A stretch of 64,000 bases of DNA. It comes from Desulfocarbo indianensis (lineage in GTDB: Bacteria > Desulfobacterota > Desulfarculia > Desulfarculales > Desulfarculaceae). The position numbers were made by a program, and so were the translations under genes. Each line of letters begins with the position of its first letter. The stretch's first letter is position 1. Shown piece after piece: positions 33,413-42,952 of the stretch. The DNA lies in contig LBMP01000004.1 in assembly GCA_001184205.1 (NCBI GenBank), positions 62,001-126,000 on the forward strand, read 5' to 3'. Below the pieces are notes generated by a model. That model searched no databases and had not been told where the DNA came from. It saw only the letters and a list, made by a program, of their open reading frames with translations.

Positions 33413-35740
33413 ATGAAAAATAGCAGAAAAATCAAACTGGCGGCGAGCAACCTCAAACTGATCGGATTCCTAGTCATAAGCTTGATGTTGAGTTCTTGCG
33501 TAACCGTTGATAGCCAGTTGGCCAGCGGCAATTACCAGGAAGCCATCTCGTTGGTCAAGAAAATGCCCGCCAACGAGCAGTCGGGCGAATACCTGAAAAT
33601 AGCCAAGGCCTTAACCTTGGCCGGTGAAAGAAAAAAGGCCATTGAGCTATACCAGACGGCCGGGCTCGATGAGCAACAGGCCAAGGCCAAGACCATTGAA
33701 GAATTGAAGGCGGCCGGCAAGATCGAAATGGCGGCCTCCGCGCTGAAAGAGGACGGCAATACGGATGCGGCGGCCAATCTATATATTTCCGCCGCCAACA
33801 AGGCTTTGGCCGATGACAACCTCGCGGAGGCTCGCGCGCTATTCAGAAAAAGCGGCATGCCGGAGGCGAAAATAGACGCCCAAATCGCGGCCAAGGAATT
33901 GATACAAAAACGCGAAAGCCTTAATCCCATTCTGCAAGGCCAGGAAAAACCCTCCCCGGAAACCGTCGACAAGTTGGCTGAAATGGGAGTCGCCTACCTG
34001 CAGGCCGGACAGCTGAATGAATCGGCCGCCTTCTTCGGCGCCGCGTCGTTGGAAGGCCGGCGCTATTACGACCATTGGCTCAATAACATATCGGGCACTA
34101 ACATCACCTATATCATGAACCGGATGCCGCTTTTCATAATGACCTACGCGAGTCTTTCCTTTGAGGACGAATATAAATACATCTATGCCCTGCGCCTTGA
34201 AACGTTCCAAAAAGGCATAATGTTGAATATGCTGTCCGATGCCAATCTCCTCAAGGGAAAGAACGACGCCAAGGAAACCCGTAATCTCATAACCCAAGCG
34301 GCGCGCGGCGTGGAGCTGTTCCAAGACGAGGCGGCCATGGAGCCGGTGCTGCAATATTTAAAGAAGAACTCCCGGCCGCCCAAGGATAAGTCGGGCAAGG
34401 TGGATGAAACCGACAGAAGGGGATATCACGGCGCTTACATCAAGGCGTTGGCCAATATCTACAGCCTTAAAACCATGAAACAGATCGCCGCGGAAATAAA
34501 GGACTACCTAGAACTCGACGTCATCAAAATGATAAAAGACTTCGAGATCGGGCATCAACAAACCTTGCGGGAACTATGGAACACCGGAACGCCCGCCTTC
34601 AAGGGCAATACGGCCATGGCGCTGGCCATGGCGGGCAAAGCGGAATGGAAAAGCGAGTTCGAAAAGGCGCTCAAGGCAACGACCGATGCCAAACTCCAGG
34701 TTTGCTTGAATTATGCCTTGGCGCGCCTGGGCCAGAAGGAAAAGACCGAATCGCTCTTCGCGCTGCTGAATAATCCGGACAACGACGTCCAGAACAATGC
34801 GGTGGCCGCTCTGGGCCTGCTCCAGATGGAAGGCAAGCTGCAATTATCCTCCACGCGTTTTTACGATTGGGCAAGGGCCAAGTATGCGGCCAAAAAGGCG
34901 GCCACGCCCGACACGATTTACCTTATCGGCAAACTGACCAAGCCCGATCAAAAAGAGATAATCGACTTCCTGTTCGCCATCCTGCCCCCCAAGAAGGAAA
35001 AGTCCCAGACGGGCATGGGCGGCGCCTTTGAGATGCTTTTTGCGGGCAGGGACGAACAAAGAATAAAAAACGTGGTGGACGCGCTTGTCAGCATAGGCGG
35101 GCCCCAGGTCATGGCCGAGGTCAAAAAGCGCTTATCCGCCATGCAGGAACAGGCCAAGAAGGAGCAGCCGGGCGCCAGCTCGGAGGCTCTCTGGGGACCG
35201 GAAGCTGAATGCTGCATACGCGTACTTTGCGGCCTGGGCAACAAGGCCGACAAGCTCCACGCCTTGAGCCTGGCGGCCCAGGGCGATACCGCGTTCAAGC
35301 GCGCCTGCATCGTGGCGCTGGCGGAAAAAGCGGACAAGGAACTGTTCGAAAAGATAGCCGACCTGGTGAAGAAAGATAATGATCTGAAATTCGTGGGCGC
35401 CCTGGTTTTGGTGGGCGGCAAGGGGGACCGCACCTTGCTGGAGCAATTGATGCCCGACAACGATCCCATTGCCAAAGCCTACCTTCAGATGCTCATGGGC
35501 AATCCCGCCGGCCTAGAGGTGATAGACAAGCAGATTCGCTCCAACAATATCGACAACGTATTGCGGGCCACCACCATGGCCGCCCAACTGGCGGATGAAA
35601 GATTGCTGCCCGCCCTGCAATACGCCGCTGATTATGCCAACGGCACCTATGAGCCTTATGATCTGAAAGTAAGGAAAATGGCTTGGAACGGCATATCGAA
35701 GATATATGCCAAGCGCTTGGCAGCCGGCGGCAACAAGTAA
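33413..35740 (+). CDS. Large lipoprotein with TPR-like and HEAT-like repeats
   Basis: 775 residues. A lipoprotein signal ends at Cys29 (LMLSSC); the +2 residue is Val, so outer-membrane sorting is expected by the E. coli rule. Residues 35-180 are helical hairpins resembling tetratricopeptide repeats (YQEAISLVKKMPANEQSGEY, AGERKKAIELYQTAGL). Residues about 400-770 resemble HEAT repeats (LNNPDNDVQNNAVAALGLL, DALVSIGGPQVMAEV, ATTMAAQLADERLLPAL). Such proteins usually act as scaffolds. Use of AAA, ATA and TTA codons is higher than in neighbouring genes, suggesting acquisition or low expression. AGAGGGGG lies 3 nt before the ATG. I do not recognise a named family. Confidence 0.8.
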   Translation: MKNSRKIKLAASNLKLIGFLVISLMLSSCVTVDSQLASGNYQEAISLVKKMPANEQSGEYLKIAKALTLAGERKKAIELYQTAGLDEQQAKAKTIEELKAAGKIEMAASALKEDGNTDAAANLYISAANKALADDNLAEARALFRKSGMPEAKIDAQIAAKELIQKRESLNPILQGQEKPSPETVDKLAEMGVAYLQAGQLNESAAFFGAASLEGRRYYDHWLNNISGTNITYIMNRMPLFIMTYASLSFEDEYKYIYALRLETFQKGIMLNMLSDANLLKGKNDAKETRNLITQAARGVELFQDEAAMEPVLQYLKKNSRPPKDKSGKVDETDRRGYHGAYIKALANIYSLKTMKQIAAEIKDYLELDVIKMIKDFEIGHQQTLRELWNTGTPAFKGNTAMALAMAGKAEWKSEFEKALKATTDAKLQVCLNYALARLGQKEKTESLFALLNNPDNDVQNNAVAALGLLQMEGKLQLSSTRFYDWARAKYAAKKAATPDTIYLIGKLTKPDQKEIIDFLFAILPPKKEKSQTGMGGAFEMLFAGRDEQRIKNVVDALVSIGGPQVMAEVKKRLSAMQEQAKKEQPGASSEALWGPEAECCIRVLCGLGNKADKLHALSLAAQGDTAFKRACIVALAEKADKELFEKIADLVKKDNDLKFVGALVLVGGKGDRTLLEQLMPDNDPIAKAYLQMLMGNPAGLEVIDKQIRSNNIDNVLRATTMAAQLADERLLPALQYAADYANGTYEPYDLKVRKMAWNGISKIYAKRLAAGGNK

Positions 35741-35767
35741 ACCTTAACGATAAACGCTTGCGCTGAG

Positions 35768-35820
35768 AAGGCTGTTCGCACGCCGCGCTGATTGGGGCGG
35801 CGTGCGAACAGCCTTTATTG
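35768..35820 (+). terminator. Strong terminator after the large lipoprotein gene
   Basis: A perfect 19-bp stem (35768-35786 pairing with 35797-35815) with a 10-nt loop is followed by TATTGTTT. The arm reads AAGGCTGTTCGCACGCCGC. Being symmetric it could also stop any transcription entering from the right. Confidence 0.8.
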
Positions 35821-35939
35821 TTTAGTTCGCCAATTGTGTTTCGGGAAAACCTCCGCGCCTTGGGGAGACAGGGCGGGCCGTGGAAATTATTAGTGTCCAG
35901 GCGTGGCACCGGCCAGGACGAGCTTTTGCTTTTCCACGT

Positions 35940-35970
35940 AAAAAGGCCCACCCCCATGGGATGGGCCTTT
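35940..35970 (-). terminator. Terminator of the gap-pgk-tpiA-secG-tRNA operon
   Basis: On the minus strand AAAGGCCCA, a short GC loop and TGGGCCTTT form a stem and run into TTTTT (35940-35944). It lies 9 nt past the tRNA 3' end. Confidence 0.75.
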
Positions 35971-35979
35971 CGGCTATTT

Positions 35980-36064
35980 TGGTGCCGTCGGCCGGATTTG
36001 AACCGGCACGGGTCGCCCCACCGCCCCCTCAAGACGGCGTGTCTACCAATTCCACCACGACGGC
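35980..36064 (-). tRNA. leuU: tRNA-Leu (anticodon GAG), CCA encoded
   Basis: 85 nt. Acceptor stem GCCGTCG / CGACGGC, discriminator A and genomic CCA (35980-35982). The D-arm GGAATTGGTAGACACG is leucine-type, the anticodon stem CCGTC / GGCGG encloses loop TTGAGGG with anticodon GAG (36028-36030), a long variable arm follows, and the T-arm has GGTTCAAATCC. It begins 10 nt after the secG stop, the same secG-tRNA-Leu(GAG) linkage found in E. coli, and is probably processed from the operon transcript. Confidence 0.95.
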
Positions 36065-36074
36065 AGCTTATGCT

Positions 36075-36479
36075 TTAATTCTTGCCCTCCGCTGGAGCCT
36101 TTTCCGCCGGAGCCGCCGGAGCGGTCTGCGCCGCCGGAGCCTTGTCAGCCGGGGCCGCTGGCGCGGTCTGCGCCGCCGGTTTGTCGGGCGCGGCAGGCGC
36201 GGGCGCGGTCTGGGCTGGAGGGGCAACCTCCTGCATCACCGATGGCATGCCGCCTTGATTGGCGAAAATGGCCAGTCCCAGGGAGGTGAGCATGAACAAT
36301 ACGGCCACCACCGTGGTGAGTTTGGCCAGAAACGGCGTGGCGCCGGCGCTGCCGAAAACGGTCTGGGAAGCGCCGCCAAAGGCCGCGCCTATGGAGGCGC
36401 CCTTGCCGGCTTGCAACAGCACCACCAGGATCAGCGCCAGGCAGGCCACAACGTGAATTATCAGCACCACCAGGGACAT
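36075..36479 (-). CDS. secG: Preprotein translocase subunit SecG with Ala-Pro repeat tail
   Basis: 134 residues. SecG assists SecYEG protein export. Two membrane helices (VVLIIHVVACLALILVVLLQ and LAKLTTVVAVLFMLTSLGLAIF) flank the conserved cytoplasmic loop GKGASIGAAFGGASQTVFGS. The C-terminal 45 residues are an Ala/Pro/Lys tail containing two copies of PAAQTAPAAPA(D/E)KAP, longer than in most SecG proteins and probably disordered. It is the last protein gene before tRNA-Leu and follows tpiA after 23 nt. Confidence 0.95.
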   Translation of the reverse strand: MSLVVLIIHVVACLALILVVLLQAGKGASIGAAFGGASQTVFGSAGATPFLAKLTTVVAVLFMLTSLGLAIFANQGGMPSVMQEVAPPAQTAPAPAAPDKPAAQTAPAAPADKAPAAQTAPAAPAEKAPAEGKN

Positions 36480-36502
36480 TATTTGTTTGCCTTCTGGACG
36501 GC

Positions 36503-37255
<753 letters not shown>

Positions 37256-37280
37256 GATCTCCTCCCAGTAATGAAATCGT

Positions 37281-38522
<1,242 letters not shown>

Positions 38523-38542
38523 GTGATAGATATCCCCTCTCA

Positions 38543-39553
38543 CTATAATTGACGGGCCACGTGAGCGGCCAGGTCCACGAAGCGCTGGGCAAACCCCATT
38601 TCATTATCATACCAGGCCAGAACCTTCACCATCCGTTTGTTCATCACCATGGTCAAGAGCGAGTCCACCACCGCCGAATAGGGGCTGGAGGTGTAATCCA
38701 CCGAAACCAGGGGCACCTCGGTGACCGCCATGACGCCCTGCAAATAGCCCTCGGAAGCCTGGCGCAGGGCGTCGTTGACCTCCTCCACGGTTACCTCGCG
38801 GCCGGCCCGGCAGTTCAGGTCCATGAGGGATACGTCCGGGGTGGGCACCCGGATGGCGAAGCCGTCCAGCTTGCCGGCCAGCTCGGGGATGACCTGGCCC
38901 AGGGAGCGCGCCGCGCCGGTGCTGGTGGGCACCATGGAGATGCCCGCCGCCCGAGCCCGGCGGATGTCGTTGGCCGAGCCGTCCAGCATGCGCTGGCTCA
39001 TGGTGTAGGCGTGCACCGTGGTCATGAGGCCGTATTCCATGTCAAAGGCGTCGTGCAGCACCTTGGCGATGGGGGCCAGGCAATTGGTGGTGCAGGAGGC
39101 GTTGGAGATTATGTGCATGGTCTTGGGATCGTAGGACTTATGGTTCACGCCCATCACGAACATGGGGGTGACGTCCTTGGAAGGCGCGCTGATGATCACC
39201 TTTTTGGCCCCGCCTTTTTCGATGTGGGGCAGGGTGTTGTCCGTGCGCTTGAACACGCCGGTGGATTCCAGCACCACCTCCACGCCCCAATCCTTCCAGG
39301 GTATCTCGCCGGGCTGGTTAAAATGGGAGACCTTGATCCGCTTGCCTTCGATGATAAGCGAGTCGGCGTCGTGCTCCACCGAGCCGGCATAGGTGCGGTG
39401 CACCGAGTCGTATTTCAGCAGATGGGCCAGGCTGTGGTTTTGGCCCCGGCTGTTGATGGCCGTAAGTTCCAGATCCTTGTGTCCCATGCCCAGTATGCGG
39501 GCCGCCAACCTGCCGACCCGCCCGAATCCGTTTATGCCGATTTTTACCGCCAT
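38543..39553 (-). CDS. gap: Glyceraldehyde-3-phosphate dehydrogenase
   Basis: 336 residues. NAD(P)-binding [15 protein letters not shown], catalytic Cys in [12 protein letters not shown], His in [15 protein letters not shown] and the C-terminal [18 protein letters not shown] follows beta-2 where many NAD enzymes have NDxxD, so coenzyme preference is uncertain. It heads the glycolysis operon, with a promoter about 185 nt upstream. Confidence 0.97.
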   Translation of the reverse strand: MAVKIGINGFGRVGRLAARILGMGHKDLELTAINSRGQNHSLAHLLKYDSVHRTYAGSVEHDADSLIIEGKRIKVSHFNQPGEIPWKDWGVEVVLESTGVFKRTDNTLPHIEKGGAKKVIISAPSKDVTPMFVMGVNHKSYDPKTMHIISNASCTTNCLAPIAKVLHDAFDMEYGLMTTVHAYTMSQRMLDGSANDIRRARAAGISMVPTSTGAARSLGQVIPELAGKLDGFAIRVPTPDVSLMDLNCRAGREVTVEEVNDALRQASEGYLQGVMAVTEVPLVSVDYTSSPYSAVVDSLLTMVMNKRMVKVLAWYDNEMGFAQRFVDLAAHVARQL

Positions 39554-39737
39554 GGCTAAGGCCCTCCCCGGCCCATGCAGTCGCCCGCCGGGACGGCGGG
39601 CCTGCCAGGTATGAAAAAACCAAAGAGGACGGAACCTTAGCGCCGTTGAACAGCGTCAAGAACGCAGCCTGCCGCAGGCGGCCCGGCTCGCGGCGGCCCA
39701 GCAGGTGAATCAAATCGGTAACCTCTTTTTAACTTAA

Positions 39738-39766
39738 AAATAGAACGCGGCGGGAACCCAGGTCAA
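39738..39766 (-). promoter_or_regulatory. Probable promoter of the gap operon
   Basis: TTGACC (39761-39766), 17-nt spacer, CTATTT (39738-39743; TATTTT one base further is equivalent) on the minus strand, in the 268-nt gap after rimI. The rest of this gap holds no gene. A GC hairpin at 39776-39792 with T-run at 39798-39803 points the other way (plus strand). Confidence 0.5.
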
Positions 39767-39821
39767 GGGATGATAGGCCCCATCGGGGTCCTTTGCCGTT
39801 TTTTGTTGATTAGGAAGGCCG

Positions 39822-40346
39822 TTAGTCGGCAATAGGCGGCAAGAAGCGCGACTTGGCCAGGTTGCAATCCAGCAGAATGGCGTCCTCGCCCTCGCTTTGG
39901 TAATAGCCCGGCCGGCGGCCCACCTCGAAGAAACCCAGGGAGTTGTAAAGCCGGCGGGCGGCCGTGTTGGAGGGGCGGACCTCCAGGGTGGCCAGCCTGG
40001 CTCCCCGGCGGCGGGCCTCTTCCAGGCCCTTGATCAGCAGATAGCGCCCCACTCCCCGGTCGCGGTAGGCGGGGTGCACGGCCAGGTTTTGCACCTGGAC
40101 CTCGTCCAGCACCAGCCACAGGCATAGATAAGCCAGGAGGATTTCGCTGGGCAGGGAGAGCGCGCCCAATACCAGGGCGTGGCGGTGGCGCAGTTCGGCC
40201 TCGAAAAGGCTCCTTTGCCAGGGGGTGGTGAAGGAAACCCGCTCGATGGCCATGACGGCGTCCAGATGCCGCGCTTTCAGCGGGGCGATGAGCAGGCGCA
40301 GGCCCCGGGGGGCCCATTGCTCAAGATGAGAGTAGCTCTCCGGCAA
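39822..40346 (-). CDS. rimI: Ribosomal-protein-alanine N-acetyltransferase (GNAT family)
   Basis: Up to 174 residues. RimI-type GNATs acetylate the N-terminal Ala of ribosomal protein S18 or similar targets. Typical features: IERVSFTTPWQRSLFEAEL, LAVHPAYRDRGVGRYLLIKGLEEA (acetyl-CoA pyrophosphate loop) and EVRPSNTAARRLYNSLGFFEVGRRPGYY. The only start that keeps the first strand is a TTG at 40346 inside the EIIA gene (26-nt overlap) without a clear ribosome-binding site, so the exact N-terminus is uncertain. The last gene of the lpt-rpoN-pts cluster. Confidence 0.85.
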   Translation of the reverse strand: MPESYSHLEQWAPRGLRLLIAPLKARHLDAVMAIERVSFTTPWQRSLFEAELRHRHALVLGALSLPSEILLAYLCLWLVLDEVQVQNLAVHPAYRDRGVGRYLLIKGLEEARRRGARLATLEVRPSNTAARRLYNSLGFFEVGRRPGYYQSEGEDAILLDCNLAKSRFLPPIAD

Positions 40347-40719
40347 CCGAGATCGCTTCGCGGCCGGCTGAGCAGACCTGGCTGGCCAGTTCGCTAAGGG
40401 GGTGCTTGTCGCGGCCGCTCAGGGCCTTGATGACCATGGGCAGGTTCACGCCGGTCACCACTTCCACCTTGCCTTGCTCCCACATGGTCAAAGAGATGTT
40501 GTTGGGGGTTCCGCCGAACATGTCGGTGAGCACCAGCACGCCTTCCGGGCCGCCCACCTTGACGATGGCTTCCTTGATTTGCTTGCTGAGCTCCTCGGGC
40601 AGGGTCTGGCTGATAACCGAGAGGCTGGTTATCTTTTCGCGGCGGCCCATGATGAACTCGGCCGCCTTGATGAGTTCGCGGCCCAGCTCGCCGTGGGTTA
40701 TGACCAATAGTCCAATCAT
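40321..40719 (-). CDS. PTS system mannose-type EIIA domain protein
   Basis: 132 residues. The single EIIA-Man domain carries the phospho-accepting His9 in VITHGELG, and DMFGGTPNN is the conserved active-site loop. Single EIIA-Man genes beside rapZ and ptsN are common in Deltaproteobacteria, often with no sugar permease in the cluster, so this is probably part of a regulatory phosphotransferase chain. It begins 1 nt after the rapZ stop. No EIIB/C/D or HPr gene is in the window. Confidence 0.93.
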   Translation of the reverse strand: MIGLLVITHGELGRELIKAAEFIMGRREKITSLSVISQTLPEELSKQIKEAIVKVGGPEGVLVLTDMFGGTPNNISLTMWEQGKVEVVTGVNLPMVIKALSGRDKHPLSELASQVCSAGREAISVAGELLSS

Positions 40720-40720
40720 G

Positions 40721-41599
40721 CTATCCCAGCTCCACGTCCCGATGCCGGAGGGTGACCCGGCAGTCCGGCGACTTAAGCTCCTTGGCCAGCCACTCGCTGA
40801 TGGCCACCGAGCGGTGCCGGCCGCCGGTGCATCCGATGGCGATGGTCAGCTGGCTTTTGCCCTCCTTGTGGTACAGGGGAATGAGAAAATCCAACAAGTC
40901 CTTAAAACGGTTTAGGAAAACACCGGTGGTGTTCTGCCTGAAAACGTAATCTACCACCCGCGGGTCGCGACCGTCAAGCGGGCGCAGATTATCCACGAAA
41001 TAGGGATTGGCCAGAAAGCGCACGTCCATGACCACGTCGGACTCCCGAGGCACCCCGTATTTATAGCCAAAGGACATGAGGTTGACGTGCAATCTGGCCG
41101 GCGGGGCCAGCCGCGAGTACACCCGGAAGATTTCCTTGCGCAGCTGGTGGATGGTAAACCGGCTGGTGTCCAGCACCTGGGTGGCCTGCGACCGGAGGGG
41201 CTCCAGGAGCTCGCGCTCCCGGCGCAGGCCGTTGGCCAGGGTCTCGCCCGCTTCGCTCAAGGGGTGCTGCCGCCTGGTCTGGGAAAAACGGCGGATGAGG
41301 ATGTCTTCCTCGGCCTCCAGGAACAAAAGCTCCAGGCTGTAGCCCTTGATCAAAAGGTCTTGCAGGATGGGGGGGAAAACCTCCACGAAACGCGGCGTGC
41401 GCACGTCCATCACCAGGGCGGCCTTGAAGGGCTCGCCCACGTATTCCAGGGGAAGGTTGACGAAAGCGGGCAGCAACTCGGCGGGCAGGTTGTCCACCGC
41501 GTAGAACCCCATGTCTTCCAGCGCCTTCAAGGCGGTGGATTTGCCCGAACCGGAGAGCCCGGTGATTACCACGAAGCGGGCGTTGGCCCTGGCGTCCAT
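40721..41599 (-). CDS. rapZ: RapZ/YvcJ-family nucleotide-binding protein
   Basis: 292 residues. N-terminal Walker A [16 protein letters not shown], Walker B-like VMDVRTPRF, and the C-terminal domain with [23 protein letters not shown]-like sequence and [17 protein letters not shown]. In E. coli RapZ delivers the small RNA GlmZ to RNase E and senses glucosamine 6-phosphate; in other groups the role is less clear. It sits in the usual rpoN-hpf-ptsN-rapZ order. A tandem repeat array lies just upstream, where its promoter or leader would be. Confidence 0.95.
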   Translation of the reverse strand: [292 protein letters not shown]

Positions 41600-41636
41600 G
41601 GCCTACTCTCTCTCGCGGCCCCCGGCAATGGGTCGA

Positions 41637-41790
41637 TTGGGATTTGGCGCCCCTGCCACGGTTGGGATTTGGCGCCCCTGCCACGGTTGGGATTTGGCGC
41701 TCCCTGCCACGGTTGGGATTTGGCGCTCCCTGCCACGGTTGGGATTTGGCGCCCCCTGCCACGGTTGGGATTTGGCGCCCCCTGCCGCGG
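41637..41790. repeat. Six-unit 25/26-bp tandem repeat between ptsN and rapZ
   Basis: Units begin at 41637, 41662, 41687, 41713, 41739 and 41765. The first two are 25 bp, the others 26 bp. Each unit starts TTGGGATTTGGCGC, has a C/T-rich middle and ends CTGCCACGG (last unit CTGCCGCGG). They are near identical, differing by one indel and one or two substitutions. There are no spacers, so this is not CRISPR. On the transcribed strand the units carry GGGGGCGCC runs. The array fills most of the 208-nt gap and ends 38 nt before the rapZ start. Confidence 0.95.
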
Positions 41791-41807
41791 GGGGCTTTCC
41801 CTTAGGG

Positions 41808-42269
41808 CTAGAATTCCTCGTCCTGGGCCTCTATTATGGCGAAAATGCCGCGCGCGTCCTTGGCTTCCATGAGCTCGCGCCGCACCACGTTGCTTTTCAG
41901 GAGGCGCGAAATGCGCGCCAGGGCCTTCAGATGGGTGCCGGCCGAGTTTTCCGGGGCCACCACCAGGAAAAAGAGATGGGCCGGCTTGCCGTCCAAGGAA
42001 TCGAAGTCCACCCCGTCCAGGGAACGGCCAAAGGAAAGCAGCAGGTCGTCCAGGTCGGGCAGCTTGCCATGGGGAATGGCTATGCCGTCGCCAATGCCGG
42101 TGGAGCCCAGGCGTTCGCGCTCCACCAAGACCTCCATCAGGCTTTTCATGTCCAGGGAAGGGTGTTCCTTGGCCAGGGCCTGACAGAGTTCTTCCATGGC
42201 CGCGCGCTTGCCGCGGGCCTTGAGATCGGCGATGACCTGCTCCTCGCGGAGAATGTCGGTTAGTTTCAT
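41808..42269 (-). CDS. ptsN: Nitrogen-PTS EIIA protein
   Basis: 153 residues. Phospho-acceptor His67 in GDGIAIPHGKLPDL; the rest (LGSTGIGDG, LFFLVVAPENSAGTHLKALARISRLL) is typical of PtsN. PtsN is phosphorylated by the PTS-Ntr chain and regulates potassium transport, nitrogen and sigma-54 related functions. It lies 27 nt after hpf, in the conserved rpoN-hpf-ptsN order. Confidence 0.96.
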   Translation of the reverse strand: MKLTDILREEQVIADLKARGKRAAMEELCQALAKEHPSLDMKSLMEVLVERERLGSTGIGDGIAIPHGKLPDLDDLLLSFGRSLDGVDFDSLDGKPAHLFFLVVAPENSAGTHLKALARISRLLKSNVVRRELMEAKDARGIFAIIEAQDEEF

Positions 42270-42296
42270 GATGCTTTTTTAATTCCGCCTGACCGC

Positions 42297-42836
42297 TTAT
42301 TGGGGTTCGATGAGCCCGAACTCACCGTCGCCCCTGCGATAAATTACGTTCATGGCCCCGGTGCGGGCGTTGATAAACACCAGGAAGTCGTCCTCGGACA
42401 AATCAAGCTGCATGGCCGCCTCATCCACGTCCATGGGTTTGGCGGTGAGCTTGTGGCTTTGCACCATCTTGGGCTCGGGCTCGGTGAAGCTATCGGCTTC
42501 GAAAACGTCCACCTTGAAGGACATTTCCTCGCCCTTGCGGCTGTTGCGCCCCAGATTTTTCAACTTGTCGCGGTAGCGCCTGACCTGTTTTTCCAGCTTG
42601 TCCATCACCAAGTCGATGGCCGAGAAAAGATCGCCGGTGGTCTCGCGGCCGTGAATTTTCAGGCCGCTGGCAATGACGTTCACATCGGCGTCATGACGGT
42701 GCTTTTCCACCGAAAGGGTGATGTTGGCCTCAACTGGACCATCCAGGTATTTTTCCAGTTTGCCCACCTTCTCCCGCGCGTACTCCTTGACAGCCTCGGA
42801 AGGCTCCACGTGGCGAAAGGTGACTTGAATCTGCAT
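42297..42836 (-). CDS. hpf: Ribosome hibernation-promoting factor, long form
   Basis: 179 residues. The N-terminal S30AE domain (about 1-105, QIQVTFRHVEPSEAVKEYAREKV) binds the 30S decoding centre and the C-terminal domain (about 120-179, DEAAMQLDLSEDDFLVFINARTGAMNVIYRRGDGEFGLI) mediates 100S ribosome dimers, as in long HPFs. AAGGAG lies 9 nt before the ATG and a separate promoter lies upstream, so it can be induced apart from rpoN. Confidence 0.96.
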   Translation of the reverse strand: MQIQVTFRHVEPSEAVKEYAREKVGKLEKYLDGPVEANITLSVEKHRHDADVNVIASGLKIHGRETTGDLFSAIDLVMDKLEKQVRRYRDKLKNLGRNSRKGEEMSFKVDVFEADSFTEPEPKMVQSHKLTAKPMDVDEAAMQLDLSEDDFLVFINARTGAMNVIYRRGDGEFGLIEPQ

Positions 42837-42889
42837 TTAGTGGTTCTCCTTATTACTCGGGCCTCAAATAAAACACGTGCAAGGGTAAG

Positions 42890-42918
42890 TCCTTATCGCC
42901 CAGAGAGAGAGTTGTCAA
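42890..42918 (-). promoter_or_regulatory. Internal promoter upstream of hpf
   Basis: TTGACA (42913-42918), 17-nt spacer, TAAGGA (42890-42895) in the 116-nt rpoN-hpf gap. The -35 is consensus, the -10 is weak. Confidence 0.45.
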
Positions 42919-42952
42919 CGGCCTTTTTGGCGAAGCGGGAGCCGCCAGGGGC

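Noticed and set aside
38523-38543. GTG start of pgk overlapping the gap stop
   Set aside because: The ATG at 38522 gives the standard PGK N-terminus and lies behind a GAGAGGGG purine run; the GTG has no ribosome-binding site.
41061-41762. Minus-strand frame through the tandem repeats into rapZ
   Set aside because: Repeated peptide simply reflects the DNA repeat and the rest is out of frame with rapZ; no ribosome-binding site.
41637-41790. CRISPR-like array
   Set aside because: Repeats abut one another with no unique spacers and no cas genes are present; it is a simple tandem repeat.
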